NCBI GenBank assembly: GCA_025352665.1
Contig: JANXSM010000035.1
Coordinates: 80,826-144,825 of the forward strand
Reading direction: 5' to 3'
Origin: Rhodospirillales bacterium
GTDB lineage: Bacteria > Pseudomonadota > Alphaproteobacteria > Acetobacterales > Acetobacteraceae
Length of the DNA stretch: 64,000 nucleotides
A program made the translations under genes and the position numbers. The notes below the pieces were generated by a model, which had not been told where the DNA came from, ran no database searches, and saw only the letters and a list, made by a program, of their open reading frames with translations. Below are positions 46,062-55,812 of this stretch, piece by piece. Within the stretch, counting starts at the first letter, position 1, and each line of letters begins with the position of its first letter.

Positions 46062-47584
46062 GGAACAGCCTGGAACAGGCAGGTTCCAGTCATCTCAGCC
46101 GGTTGCGGTAGCCCCAGCAAGGCCAGCAGCGTGGGGGCGACATCGGCCAGCCTGCCGTCATGCAGCGGGCCTGGGCTGTTCGTCAGCAGCACCGGCACAT
46201 GGTTGGTGGTGTGGGACGTGTGCGGTCCGCCGGTGACGGGGTCGCGCATCTGCTCGCAATTGCCGTGGTCGGCGGTGACCAGCAGTGCGCCGCCCTTCTG
46301 CGCCACCGCGTCGGCGATGCGGCCGAGGCAGAAGTCCACCGTCTCCACCGCCTTGATCGCGGCCGGCAGGCTGCCGGTGTGGCCGACCATGTCGGGGTTG
46401 GCGAAGTTGAGGATGATCATGTCGTGGCCGCCGGCCACGATGGCAGCGACCGCCTTGTCGGTGAGCTCGGCTGCCGACATCTCCGGCTGCAGATCATAGG
46501 TGGCGACCTTGGGCGAGGGCACCATTATCCGGTCCTCGCCCGGGTTCGCCACCTCGATGCCGCCGTTGAAGAAATAGGTGACGTGCGGATATTTCTCGGT
46601 CTCCGCCATGCGCAGCTGGGTCAGACCGGCGCGCGCCACCACCTGGCCGAGCAGGTTCTCCATCGTCTGAGGCGCGAACAGGGCGGTCATGAACGGTGCC
46701 AGAGCGTCGCTGTAGCGGGTCACGCCGACGGATGCTGCGAATTTCAGCACGCGCGGGCGTTCGAAGCCGCTGAATTCGGGGTCGACCAAGGCGGTCATTA
46801 GCTCGCGGGCGCGGTCGGCGCGGAAGTTGAAGCACAGGATCGCATCGCCGTCGGCCATGCCGCGGTAGCCGCCGACCACGGCGGGAATGATGAACTCGTC
46901 GGTGACTTCGCGCCCGTAGGCGTCGTCCACCACCGAGGCGGCATCGGCGAAGCCGGGCCCGTCGGCCTCGGCCATGGTGAGATAGGCCTTGGACACCCGC
47001 TCCCAGCGCTTGTCGCGGTCCATGGCGTAGTAGCGGCCGGACACGGTGACCACGCGGACCTCCTCAGGCAACGCCGCCTGGTAGGCGCGCAGCGCGTCGC
47101 CCCCCGATCGTGGCGGGGTGTCGCGACCGTCAAGAATGGCGTGTGCCACGGTTGGAATGCCGGCGCCTGCGAGCATGCGCGCGAGAGCGGCGGCATGATC
47201 CTGGTGCGAATGCACGCCACCTGGAGAGACTAGGCCGATCAGGTGGCATCGCCCGCCCGACTGGCGCAATTTCTCGATCATCTCCATCAGCGCGGGCCGT
47301 TTCGTGATCGAGCCGTCCGCAATGGCGGCACCGATGCGCGGCAGGTCCTGCATGACGATGCGACCGGCGCCGATGTTGAGATGGCCGACCTCTGAATTGC
47401 CCATCTGGCCCTCGGGCAGGCCGACATCCATGCCGGACGCGCGCAGATAGGCGTGCGGATTGGCCGACCACAGTTGGTTGAACCGGGGCGTTGTCGCCAT
47501 CGCCACCGCGTTGTCGGTCTTGCTGTCGCTGGCACCCCAGCCATCCAGGATGACCAGCATCACGGGCCGCTTGGTGGTGGTCAT
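46058..47584 (-). CDS. gpmI: 2,3-bisphosphoglycerate-independent phosphoglycerate mutase
   Basis: This 508-residue enzyme interconverts 3- and 2-phosphoglycerate in glycolysis. The phosphoserine site is in EGQMGNSEVGHLNIGAGR (about 58-75), the metal-binding ends are in VILDGWG and in LLVTADHGNCEQM, and NFANPDMVGHTG is also present. The ATG at 47584 has ggaga 8 bp upstream; the longer start at 47602 lacks support. It is first in the gpmI-envC-ctpA order, conserved among alphaproteobacteria. Confidence 0.96.
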   Translation of the reverse strand: MTTTKRPVMLVILDGWGASDSKTDNAVAMATTPRFNQLWSANPHAYLRASGMDVGLPEGQMGNSEVGHLNIGAGRIVMQDLPRIGAAIADGSITKRPALMEMIEKLRQSGGRCHLIGLVSPGGVHSHQDHAAALARMLAGAGIPTVAHAILDGRDTPPRSGGDALRAYQAALPEEVRVVTVSGRYYAMDRDKRWERVSKAYLTMAEADGPGFADAASVVDDAYGREVTDEFIIPAVVGGYRGMADGDAILCFNFRADRARELMTALVDPEFSGFERPRVLKFAASVGVTRYSDALAPFMTALFAPQTMENLLGQVVARAGLTQLRMAETEKYPHVTYFFNGGIEVANPGEDRIMVPSPKVATYDLQPEMSAAELTDKAVAAIVAGGHDMIILNFANPDMVGHTGSLPAAIKAVETVDFCLGRIADAVAQKGGALLVTADHGNCEQMRDPVTGGPHTSHTTNHVPVLLTNSPGPLHDGRLADVAPTLLALLGLPQPAEMTGTCLFQAVP

Positions 47585-47677
47585 GGCGGTCTCTCCATCC
47601 AACTGCCGCGATGTCTAGCGCCCCCCGAGGGGGTTGCGTAGTGCGCGTTTGCCGACGGAGGCAAGAAGGCCGCAGGA

Positions 47678-48886
47678 TTAGCCGACCACGAGCGGACATT
47701 TCCCGTTGGCCAACGGTCGAAACGCCTGATCGGCGGGGATGGTCGACAGCAGCTTGAACATGTCCCACTGGCTTTTCGACTCGGCGGGCGTCTTGGTCTG
47801 GAACAGATAGACCGGGTGCAGCGTGCGGCCATCGGCGCGGATGGTGCCTTGGCCGAACAGCTTGTCGTCAGTCGGGATCTTCTTCATGGCGGCGACCACG
47901 GCGCGGCCGTCGGCGGCCGAGCCCAGGGATTTGACGGCCTTGAGATAGTGCAGCACCGAGGCGTAGACGCCGGCCTGCATGTCGTTGGGCATGATGTGGC
48001 GCGGGTGCAGCGCGGCAAAACGGGTGGCGAAGGCGCGGGTGTCGTCGGTCATGTCCCAGTAGAACGGCGTCAGCGCCAGCACGTTCTTGGCAGCGGCGAG
48101 CCCGGTTTCCTGGATGACGTTGATGTTCACGATCGGGCCGACGATGGTCGTGGTGCTGCCGATGCCAAATTCGGTGGCCTGCTTGATGGCAGCCGAGGTG
48201 TCGCCGCCGGCGTTGGCGAGCGCCAGCACATCCGCACCGCTGCTCTGGGCCTGGACGAGATAGGAGGAGAAATCTGCAGTGCCGAGCGGGTGGCGGACTT
48301 CGCCGGCGATGCTGCCGCCGCCCTTGTTTACCGCGTCCATCGCCTGGGCGGCGAGGTCGTAGCCGAAGGCGTAGTCAGCGGTGATGAAGAACCATTTCTT
48401 GCCGCCGCGCTCCATCACTGCCTTGCCGAGCGCGTGGCCGAGTTCCCAGGTGTCGTAGGTCCAATGCACGGTGTTGGGCGAGCAGCGGGCACCGGTGAGC
48501 TCCGAACTGCCGGCGCCGGAGCCGATGAACACCTTGTTCTTGTCGCGCGCGATGTCGGACACCGCGAAGGCGACGGCGGAATTGGGCACATCCAGCACCA
48601 CGTCCACCCCATCGAGGTCGAACCATTTGCGTGCGATGGTGGCGCCGACATCGGGTTTGTTCTGGTGGTCGGCCGAGACCACCTCGATCGGCGTGTCACC
48701 GATCTTGCCGCCGAAATCCTGCACGGCCATCTGTGTCGCAATGACCGAACCGATGCCCTGGTAGTCCGCGTAGACGCCAGACATGTCGTTCAGCACGGCG
48801 AGTTTGATCGGTTTGGTCTGCGCGGAGGCGGGGCTTGTGGCCAGGCTTGCGGCGATCAGCAGCGATGCCAACGCTTGGTTCATCAT
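47678..48886 (-). CDS. ABC transporter substrate-binding protein, branched-chain amino acid type
   Basis: This 402-residue protein has a signal peptide (ALASLLIAASLATSPASAQ) and a periplasmic-binding fold of the LivJ/Peripla_BP_6 type: IKLAVLNDMSGVYADYQGIG at the start and FITADYAFGYDLAAQAMDAV in the middle. These proteins deliver amino acids, amides or aromatic acids. No permease gene is adjacent. Its position next to a feruloyl-CoA synthase locus suggests an aromatic acid ligand (inference from position). Confidence 0.88.
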   Translation of the reverse strand: MMNQALASLLIAASLATSPASAQTKPIKLAVLNDMSGVYADYQGIGSVIATQMAVQDFGGKIGDTPIEVVSADHQNKPDVGATIARKWFDLDGVDVVLDVPNSAVAFAVSDIARDKNKVFIGSGAGSSELTGARCSPNTVHWTYDTWELGHALGKAVMERGGKKWFFITADYAFGYDLAAQAMDAVNKGGGSIAGEVRHPLGTADFSSYLVQAQSSGADVLALANAGGDTSAAIKQATEFGIGSTTTIVGPIVNINVIQETGLAAAKNVLALTPFYWDMTDDTRAFATRFAALHPRHIMPNDMQAGVYASVLHYLKAVKSLGSAADGRAVVAAMKKIPTDDKLFGQGTIRADGRTLHPVYLFQTKTPAESKSQWDMFKLLSTIPADQAFRPLANGKCPLVVG

Positions 48887-48978
48887 GAAACTGCGCCTCC
48901 TAGCGCGTTGTGGTTTTTGGATTGCAGACGAAAGCCGGTCGCCATGCCCGAGCGCAGTTGATATGCCCGTTGGTAACC

Positions 48979-49365
48979 ATGAACCGTTACGCGATCCTTA
49001 ACGGCTCCATTTCGGAGCCGGACACAGAAATCGACACCAGCGGCCTGGAAAGCATGCTCAGCTACGCACTGCGCCGGGCGCGTTGGCCGTGTTCGAGGAC
49101 TTCCACCGCACCATGGCGGCGGCGGACATCCGCACGGCGCAGTTTTCGGTGCTGCTGCTCGAGCACAATCCAGGTCTGCGGCAGGACAAGGTGAGTGCCG
49201 CCCTTGGTATCAAGACCGCGAATTTCGTGCCCTTGCTGGACGGGGCTGGCACGCTGCGGCCGCGCGGAGTGCCGGCCGATCCCTTTGAACCGGCGGGCGA
49301 AGGGGCCTGTTCCCCACCAGCGTGGGAAGGCGATGCTGCGGGAGCTGCGGCGGCGTATCCAACCT
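48979..49365 (+). pseudogene. Decayed MarR-family regulator
   Basis: The first 34 codons (MNRYAILNGSISEPDTEIDT... LESMLSYALRRA) give a normal MarR start. The reading then shifts frame near 49080 and continues as AVFEDFHRTMAAADIRTAQF and VSAALGIKTANFVPLLD. After about 49245 the frame has shifted again: KAMLRELRRRI, which is the MarR C-terminal helix, is read in another frame. At least two or three frameshifts are needed, and the gene ends at the MITE-like repeat. It lies between the binding protein and the feruloyl-CoA synthase, where a MarR repressor of hydroxycinnamate genes would be expected. Confidence 0.8.
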
Positions 49366-49470
49366 TAGAGCGGGATGACGTCTGATAGGCGACGTAATCC
49401 CGCTCTAGTCTTTGTTTTATCGCGTGATTCAGACCTTTCGGTGATTCCACCTTCGGTCATCACGCTCTAG
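49366..49470 (+). repeat. 105-bp palindromic MITE-like repeat, copy in plus orientation
   Basis: Module A (49366-49407) is a 42-bp imperfect palindrome, tagagcgggatgacgtctga...atcccgctcta. Module B (49411-49470) pairs gcgtgat with atcacgc around a 35-bp inner loop. The whole has TAGAGCG-type ends in inverse orientation. It matches 22169-22273 inverted, almost base for base. Confidence 0.85.
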
Positions 49471-49485
49471 CGGGCCGCTGGTCAT

Positions 49486-51312
49486 CTAACCGTCGATCGC
49501 GATGACGTGCGCCGGCGCGTGTGCTGCGTGCAGTTCGGCCACCAGCGTCGCCCGCCTGGCGATGACGGCGAGCTGGTTGATCGAGCCTTTGTCGGTGATC
49601 TCGCCGGCATCGATCGATGGCGCGTCGCGCAGGAAGGCGGCGCGGACGATCTTGGTCGATCTGCCGGTGCTTTCGGCCGCGAGTTCGATCAGCCGCGCGC
49701 GGATGGCGTCACGCAGCGCGGGCGACTCCAGCGCATCCCCCGCCTCGAGCACGAAACCGCGGCAGGCGTTGAGGTCGGGGATGATGATGCAGCCGACGAA
49801 ATCGCTGTCGTGGCCGGTGATGACGGCGTCTCGCACGAAGGGGGCCAGTCGCTGCACGAGCTTGGCGCGCATCGGGCCGACGCTGACCCAGATGCCGGTG
49901 GAGAGCTTGAAATCCTCGCTGATGCGGCCGTCGAAGCGAAACCCCTTCTGCCAGTCATGGGCGTCGATGAAGGCGAGCGCGTCGCCCATGCGGTAGTAGC
50001 CTTCGTCGTCTAAGGCCGCCTGGGTGAGCTCTGGCGCGCGCCAGTAGCCGGGTGTCACGTTGGGGCCGCGTAGGCGCAGTTCCAGCTTGGAGCCGTTGGG
50101 GATTAGCTTGAGCTCCATGCCCGGCGCCGGCAGGCCGACCAGGCCGGAGCTTGCCATGTCCGGCCGGGTGGAAATGGCGAACGGGGCGGTTTCAGTAGAG
50201 CCAAGGCCGGTCAGCATGACGATGCGCTCGCCGATGGTCTCGACCGCCAGCCGCTCCAGCTCGTCCCATATGTGCTGGGCGAGGCCGGCCGAGGAATAGA
50301 ACAGCAGCTTCACCCGGCTGAAGAACACCTGGCGCAACGCGGGCTCTCGGTCGAGGTAGTGGACCAGCTCCTCGTAACCTTTGGGCACGTTGAAATAGAT
50401 GGTCGGGGCGATCTCGCGCAGGTTGCGCACCGTCTCGGCTATGCCCAACGGGGTCGGCTTGCCGTCGTCGATGTAGAGCGAGCCACCGTTGAACAGGGTG
50501 ATGCCGAAATTATGGTTGCCACCGAAGGTGTGGTTCCATGGCAGCCAGTCGACTAGCACCGGCGGCTCCTGCGCCAGCACGGGGAAGGCCTCGATCAACA
50601 TGACCTGATTGCTGCAGAGCATGCGCTGGGTGTTGATGACGCCTTTGGGCTTGCCGGTGGAGCCGGAGGTGAACAGAAGCTTGCAGACCGTGTCGGGGCC
50701 AACGGCTGCGAAGGCGCGATCGACCGCTTCGGTCGGGGTGGTGGCCAGCAGGTCGGCGAATAGGGTCTGGCCCGGTTGTGCGTGGGCGGTCACCACCACT
50801 TCGACATCGGCCGGCAGCACGGCTGCGATGGCGGCGGCGAAGGCTTCCCCGTCGGCTGCGAACACCAGGCCGGGGGTGAGCGTGTCGAGCACCTGGCGCA
50901 GCTTGACGAAATCCGTCGAGATCAACGAATAGGCGGCGGAAACCGGGGCATAGGGAATGCCGACATGCAGGCAGGCCAAGGCCAGCATGGCGTGCTCAAG
51001 GTCGTTGCCGGAGAGGATCGCGACCGGGCGCTCGGCCGTGAGCCCGCGGTCGAGCAGCGCCTGGCCGAGGCTGCGGGCCTGGGCCCGGGCTTGTGCGTAG
51101 GTGATCTCGCGCCACGCGCCGCCGGCGTGCCGTCGGGCGATGAACATACGATCTGGTGCGACGGCGGCCCAGTGCAGCAGGCGCTCGGTCAGCCGGTCGG
51201 GATACCCCGGCAGCGGGCGCTGGGAGCGCACCAGGATGGTGCCGTCCGGCTTGGCGTCGAACACGGCGTGCATCGAGCCGAGGGCTACGGCGCGGGTCTT
51301 TGCTTTTTGCAT
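49486..51312 (-). CDS. fcs: Feruloyl-CoA synthase
   Basis: This 608-residue acyl-CoA synthetase activates ferulate-type hydroxycinnamic acids with ATP and CoA. It has the AMP-binding motif [20 protein letters not shown], the [18 protein letters not shown] region characteristic of the feruloyl/FCS group, [11 protein letters not shown], and a late [16 protein letters not shown] segment. The ATG at 51312 has gagaggg upstream. Its expected partners are damaged: the hydratase next to it has lost its core, and the regulator is a pseudogene. It may therefore act with enzymes encoded elsewhere. Confidence 0.85.
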   Translation of the reverse strand: MQKAKTRAVALGSMHAVFDAKPDGTILVRSQRPLPGYPDRLTERLLHWAAVAPDRMFIARRHAGGAWREITYAQARAQARSLGQALLDRGLTAERPVAILSGNDLEHAMLALACLHVGIPYAPVSAAYSLISTDFVKLRQVLDTLTPGLVFAADGEAFAAAIAAVLPADVEVVVTAHAQPGQTLFADLLATTPTEAVDRAFAAVGPDTVCKLLFTSGSTGKPKGVINTQRMLCSNQVMLIEAFPVLAQEPPVLVDWLPWNHTFGGNHNFGITLFNGGSLYIDDGKPTPLGIAETVRNLREIAPTIYFNVPKGYEELVHYLDREPALRQVFFSRVKLLFYSSAGLAQHIWDELERLAVETIGERIVMLTGLGSTETAPFAISTRPDMASSGLVGLPAPGMELKLIPNGSKLELRLRGPNVTPGYWRAPELTQAALDDEGYYRMGDALAFIDAHDWQKGFRFDGRISEDFKLSTGIWVSVGPMRAKLVQRLAPFVRDAVITGHDSDFVGCIIIPDLNACRGFVLEAGDALESPALRDAIRARLIELAAESTGRSTKIVRAAFLRDAPSIDAGEITDKGSINQLAVIARRATLVAELHAAHAPAHVIAIDG

Positions 51313-51340
51313 TGTCGTTCCCTCTCCCAAGCCCAATTAT

Positions 51341-51703
51341 TCAGCGATGGGTGATTTTGGCCGAGCGTTTCTCAAGGAAGTCAGCCAGCCGGCGCTTGGC
51401 TTCATCGGAGTTTTGAGCGATGGCGTCGATGAGGCTTTCCATCAGCAGGCCGGTCTGCGGGTCGGCGTCGGCGATGCGCGGCAACGCCTGGATGACAGCG
51501 AAATTGGTTAGTTTCGCGTTCTCGGCGGTGCGGCGGGCGAGCTTGATGCCGAGCCCCTGCCCCGTTTCGGCCAGATATTGGGAAAACCCCAGCGCCACAC
51601 CTTCCTCGGCGCCATAGGTGGGGCGGGACAGACGGACGACGGTGTTGTGCATCGTCACGTGCAGATTGTCGGTCATCTCCGGGATCGCGGGTTTGGCACC
51701 CAT
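51341..51703 (-). pseudogene. Enoyl-CoA hydratase with in-frame internal deletion
   Basis: The 120-residue product begins like a crotonase N-terminus (TDNLHVTMHNTVVRLSRPT), then jumps to the C-terminal segment GAEEGVALGFSQYLAETGQG and continues to the normal end, DEAKRRLADFLEKRSAKITH. The central 100-150 residues, including the oxyanion-hole and active-site loops, are missing. The frame is kept, so a short protein may still be made, but it cannot be an active hydratase. It precedes fcs on the same strand with 28 bp between. Confidence 0.7.
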
Positions 51704-51803
51704 CGTTGCTCCGGCTTTCGACCGATATAGTTACGAACCATATCTGACGGCCATGCTGAGACAAACGAACCCGGGAGTGGGCCTCCGCCCAGCCCCCGTG
51801 GTG

Positions 51804-52889
51804 TCAGGCGGCGGCCTGGCGGTTGCCCAGCGGGCGGGCCCAGCCGTACGGGTCGGGCAGGGTGCCGTATTGGATGCCGACGATGGCATCGTACAGGCGT
51901 TGGGTCAGCGCGCCGGTCTTGCCGCCATTGATGACGATGCGCTCGCCTTTGTAGCCGAGCTCACCGACCGGCGAGACCACCGCGGCGGTGCCGGTGCCCC
52001 ACATTTCCGCAAGCGTGCCGTTCTGTGAAGCTGCCACCACCTCGTCGATGGCGACCTGGCGTTCCGAGACCCGCAGGCCCCAGTCGCGCATCAGGCGCAG
52101 CGTGGACTCGCGGGTGATGCCGGCGAGAATGGCACCGTTGAGCGGCGGCGTGATCACCTCATCGCCGATCTTGAGCATGATGTTCATGGTGCCGACCTCG
52201 TCGAGGTAGCGATGTTCGACGCCATCGAGCCACAGCACCTGAGTGAAGCCGGCCTTTTGCGCCTCCTCCGCGCCATACAGGCTGGCGGCATAGTTGCCTG
52301 CGGTTTTGGCAGCGCCGAGCCCGCCCTGCACCGCGCGGACATGGGTGTCGGTGGCCAGGATCTTCACCGGGTTCATGCCCTCGGCGTAGTAGGCGCCGAC
52401 CGGGCTGAGGATGACGTAGTAGAGATAGCTGTGCGACGGATGCACGCCGAGGAAGGTCTCGGTGGCGATGATGGTCGGGCGGATATACAGCGCCGTACCG
52501 GGCTTGGCGGGCACCCAGCGCTGGTCGACCTCGATCAGGGCACGGAAGCTTTCCTCGATCAGCTCAGGGTCGATCTGCGGAATGCACAGGCGCTCACTGG
52601 AGCGGTTGAGGCGGGCGGCGTGATCGGGGCCGCGGAAGATGCGGATGCGGCCGTCAGGACCGCGAAACGCCTTCAGACCGTCGAACACGGCCTGGGCGTA
52701 GTGCAGCACGCAGCAGGCGGGATCCAGGCTGAACGGGGCGTAGGGGACGATGCGCGGGTTATGCCAGCCGCGGCCGTCGTCGTACTCCATCATGAACATG
52801 TGGTCGGTGAACACGTTGCCGAAGCGCAGCGTGTCGTCGGCTGGGGGCTGCTTGGGCGTGGTGGTCAGGGTGATCGGGAACTCGGCCAA
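51804..52889 (-). CDS. ilvE: Branched-chain amino acid aminotransferase
   Basis: This 361-residue PLP enzyme (class IV fold) makes valine, leucine and isoleucine from their keto acids. It has the family segments YAQAVFDGLKAFRGPDGRIR, the PLP lysine in GGLGAAKTAGNYAASL, WLDGVEHRYLDEVGTMNIML and ILAGITRESTLRLMRDWG. The start is TTG at 52889 with GGAGG five bases upstream; no in-frame ATG lies near. It is probably a single-gene unit between the ferulate locus and the peptide transporter. Confidence 0.96.
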   Translation of the reverse strand: MAEFPITLTTTPKQPPADDTLRFGNVFTDHMFMMEYDDGRGWHNPRIVPYAPFSLDPACCVLHYAQAVFDGLKAFRGPDGRIRIFRGPDHAARLNRSSERLCIPQIDPELIEESFRALIEVDQRWVPAKPGTALYIRPTIIATETFLGVHPSHSYLYYVILSPVGAYYAEGMNPVKILATDTHVRAVQGGLGAAKTAGNYAASLYGAEEAQKAGFTQVLWLDGVEHRYLDEVGTMNIMLKIGDEVITPPLNGAILAGITRESTLRLMRDWGLRVSERQVAIDEVVAASQNGTLAEMWGTGTAAVVSPVGELGYKGERIVINGGKTGALTQRLYDAIVGIQYGTLPDPYGWARPLGNRQAAA

Positions 52890-52916
52890 GGCATCCTCCG
52901 GGGCAACAAAATCCTA

Positions 52917-53909
52917 CTATGATGCCAGGGGCGGAACCTCGTCGAGATGGCAAGCGCTGACCTGACCTGCGTGGGCGGTTTTGCGCAGCAGCGGCTCCTC
53001 CACCCGGCAGCGGTCGAACACGTAGGGGCAGCGTGTGTGGAAGCGGCAGCCGCTCGGCGGATTGATCGGGCTCGGCACGTCGCCCTTGAGGATGATGCGG
53101 TTGCGCGGGGCTTTTGGGTCCGGCACCGGAACGGCTGACAGCAGCGCCCGGGTGTAGGGGTGGTGCGGCGTTGAGAACAACGTGCGGCGGTCGGCGAGTT
53201 CGACGATCTTGCCGAGATACATCACCGCCACGCGATGGGTGAGGTGTTCGACGATGGCGAGGTCGTGGCTGATGAACAGCAGGGCGAGGCCGAGCTCGTC
53301 CTGCAGGTCGGACAGCAGGTTGACGATCTGCGCCTTGACCGACACGTCGAGCGCCGAGACCGCCTCGTCGCAGATGATCAAGTCGGAGCCCGGGGCGAGT
53401 GCGCGGGCGATGCCGATACGCTGGCGCTGTCCGCCGGAGAACTCATGGGGGAAGCGATGCATGGCATCGCGCGGCAGGCGCACTTTGTCCATCAAGGCGA
53501 CGATGCGGTCTTCCAGCTCGGAGCCAGAGGCGAGGCCGAAATTGATGATGGGCTCGCCGATGATGTCGCGAACCCGCTGGCGGGGGTTGAGGCTGCTGAA
53601 CGGGTCCTGGAACACCACCTGCACGCGCCTGCGGAAGTTTGCCAGCTTGTTGAGGCTGACGTTGTCGACACGTTCGCCGTCGAGATACACCTCGCCGTCG
53701 GTGGGTTCGATCAGGCGCAGGATGGTTTTGCCGAGGGTGGATTTGCCGCAGCCCGATTCGCCGACGATCGACAGGGTTTCGCCTTTGGCCAGGGTGAAAC
53801 TCACCCCGTCCAGCGCATAGACGAAGCCTTTCTTGCCGCCGAAGAAATCCGACTTCAGCGGAAAGTGCTTCTTCAGCGCGTTCACTTCGAGGAGTGGAAC
53901 ATTGCTCAT
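52917..53909 (-). CDS. dppF: Dipeptide/oligopeptide ABC transporter ATP-binding protein (DppF-type)
   Basis: This 330-residue ATPase has a Walker A in [17 protein letters not shown], the signature FSGGQRQRIGIARALA, and Walker B in LIICDEAVSALDVS. The C-terminal extension contains CRFHTRCPYVFDRC, typical of oligopeptide importer ATPases. It is the last gene of a coupled unit dppA-B-C-D-F; the start at 53909 overlaps the previous stop (ATGA). The complex takes up peptides or related solutes. Confidence 0.94.
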   Translation of the reverse strand: MSNVPLLEVNALKKHFPLKSDFFGGKKGFVYALDGVSFTLAKGETLSIVGESGCGKSTLGKTILRLIEPTDGEVYLDGERVDNVSLNKLANFRRRVQVVFQDPFSSLNPRQRVRDIIGEPIINFGLASGSELEDRIVALMDKVRLPRDAMHRFPHEFSGGQRQRIGIARALAPGSDLIICDEAVSALDVSVKAQIVNLLSDLQDELGLALLFISHDLAIVEHLTHRVAVMYLGKIVELADRRTLFSTPHHPYTRALLSAVPVPDPKAPRNRIILKGDVPSPINPPSGCRFHTRCPYVFDRCRVEEPLLRKTAHAGQVSACHLDEVPPLAS

Positions 53910-54904
53910 GCGGCAAGCCTTCGCTCGGCGTAGTGGCACGCCGCGAAATGGCCCGGCTGCTTTTCCTCGACCGCGGGGGCTATGGCGCGGCAGACATCCG
54001 TCACCTTCGGGCAGCGCGAGGCGAAGGCGCAGCCGATTATGGGTTTTCGCAGCGAAGGCACCTGGCCGCCGATTTCGGTGAGCTTCGTGCGGCCGCCATG
54101 TTCAAGGGACGAGCCGAGCTTGGGCACGGCACCCAGCAGCCCCGTGGTGTAGGGATGCAGCGGATTAGCGAAGATCTCCTCGACCGTAGCCTCCTCCACC
54201 TTGCGTCCGGCGTACATCACCACGACGCGCTGGGCCATTTCGGCGACCACCCCGAGGTCGTGGGTGATCAGCATGATGGCCGAGCCCAGCCGCGTTTTCA
54301 GATCGCGCATGAGGTCGAGGATCTGCGCCTGGATGGTCACGTCCAGCGCTGTGGTCGGCTCGTCCGCGATCAACAGCTTCGGGTTGCACGCCAGCGCCAT
54401 GGCGATCATGACGCGCTGGCGCATGCCGCCGGAGAGTTGGTGGGGGTATTCGCGGACGCGCCTGCCGGGGGCGGGAATGCCGACCAGGGTGAGGATCTCG
54501 ACCGCGCGCGCCTCGGCGTCGCGCCGCGACATTCCCTCGTGCAGGCGCAGGCTTTCGCCGATCTGGCGGCCCACCGACAGCACCGGGTTCAGGCTCGTCA
54601 TCGGCTCCTGGAAGATCATGCTGATGTCTTTGCCGCGGATGGCGCGCATTTCGGCATCGGAACAGGCCAGCAGGTTGCGGCCCTGGAAATTGATTTTGCC
54701 CGCGATCTTGCCGGGGGGCGTGGGGATCAGCCGCAGGATGGACATCGAGGTGACGGATTTGCCGCAGCCTGATTCGCCGACGATGCCCACCGTCTCACCG
54801 GCGTTGATGGTGAAGGACAGGCCTTCCACGGCGCGCACCACGCCGTCGATCGTGCCGAAATGGGTCTGCAGGTTCTCGACCGACAGCAAAGGTTCGTTCG
54901 CCAT
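53906..54904 (-). CDS. dppD: Dipeptide/oligopeptide ABC transporter ATP-binding protein (DppD-type)
   Basis: This 332-residue ATPase shows [20 protein letters not shown] (Walker A), [16 protein letters not shown] (signature) and [14 protein letters not shown] (Walker B), and the C-terminal peptide-importer segment with [14 protein letters not shown]. It forms a heterodimer with DppF. The ATG at 54904 gives [16 protein letters not shown]; the frame is open far upstream, but that region belongs to the permease gene. Confidence 0.94.
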   Translation of the reverse strand: MANEPLLSVENLQTHFGTIDGVVRAVEGLSFTINAGETVGIVGESGCGKSVTSMSILRLIPTPPGKIAGKINFQGRNLLACSDAEMRAIRGKDISMIFQEPMTSLNPVLSVGRQIGESLRLHEGMSRRDAEARAVEILTLVGIPAPGRRVREYPHQLSGGMRQRVMIAMALACNPKLLIADEPTTALDVTIQAQILDLMRDLKTRLGSAIMLITHDLGVVAEMAQRVVVMYAGRKVEEATVEEIFANPLHPYTTGLLGAVPKLGSSLEHGGRTKLTEIGGQVPSLRKPIIGCAFASRCPKVTDVCRAIAPAVEEKQPGHFAACHYAERRLAA

Positions 54905-54906
54905 GC

Positions 54907-55812
54907 TCAGATCCGTTTGGCCAGGCGTGGGTCGAGTGCGTCGCGCAGCCCGTCGCCGAGCAGGTTCACCGCCAGCACGGTGATGGAGAGAAACACGGCG
55001 GGGAAGAACACGATGAAGGGCTTGACCTGCCAGAGTGCGCGCCCCTCGGCCATGATGTTGCCCCAGGACGGCGTGGTCGGCGGCGTGCCGGCCCCGATGA
55101 AGGACAAGGTGGCTTCGGCGAGCATGGCGGAGGCGCAGATGAACGTGGCCTGCACGATGATCGGTGCCAGCGTGTTGGGTAGGATATGGCGCCAGATGAT
55201 CTTGAACGTGCTGGTGCCAGATGCGATCGCGGCCTCGACATAGGCCTGTTCGCGCAGGGACAGCACCACGCCACGCACGAGGCGCGCGACGCGGGGGATT
55301 TCTGCGACCGAAATGGCGATCACCACGTTCTGCACGGAGGCGCCGATCAGCGCCATGAAGGCAATGGCGAGCAGGATGGAGGGGATCGACATCAGCCCGT
55401 CCATCACCCGCATCATCACCGTGTCGAGTATGCGGATGAAACCGGCGCACAACCCGATTGTCAGCCCGACGAGGGATGAGACGGCAGCCACCAGGAAACC
55501 GACCAGCAGCGAGACGCGGGCGCCGTACAGCACGCGCGAATAGATGTCGCGGCCAAGCATGTCGGAGCCGAACCAGTATTGTGCGTTGGGCGCCCGGGTG
55601 CGTCGCGCAGGCGCGAGCGCCGTCGGGTCCACCGTGTGCAGGAAGGGTGCAAAGATGGCAATCAACACCATCAGGCCGAGCAGTAAACCGCCAACGGCTA
55701 TGGTCGGGTGGCGGTAAATGAACAGCATGACGCGTCCGCGCTCGCGGCGTGGTGGCAGCACGTCCCTAAGGACGGGGGCGGCGGCAAAACCGGGCTCTAT
55801 CGAAACGCTCAA
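54907..55812 (-). CDS. dppC: Dipeptide ABC transporter permease (DppC-type)
   Basis: This 301-residue inner-membrane permease has a TM segment at 36-55, the [20 protein letters not shown] motif of DppC, and the EAA-type coupling loop [20 protein letters not shown]. The start is TTG at 55812, overlapping the dppB stop (TTGA). It pairs with DppB to form the channel. Confidence 0.93.
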   Translation of the reverse strand: MSVSIEPGFAAAPVLRDVLPPRRERGRVMLFIYRHPTIAVGGLLLGLMVLIAIFAPFLHTVDPTALAPARRTRAPNAQYWFGSDMLGRDIYSRVLYGARVSLLVGFLVAAVSSLVGLTIGLCAGFIRILDTVMMRVMDGLMSIPSILLAIAFMALIGASVQNVVIAISVAEIPRVARLVRGVVLSLREQAYVEAAIASGTSTFKIIWRHILPNTLAPIIVQATFICASAMLAEATLSFIGAGTPPTTPSWGNIMAEGRALWQVKPFIVFFPAVFLSITVLAVNLLGDGLRDALDPRLAKRI

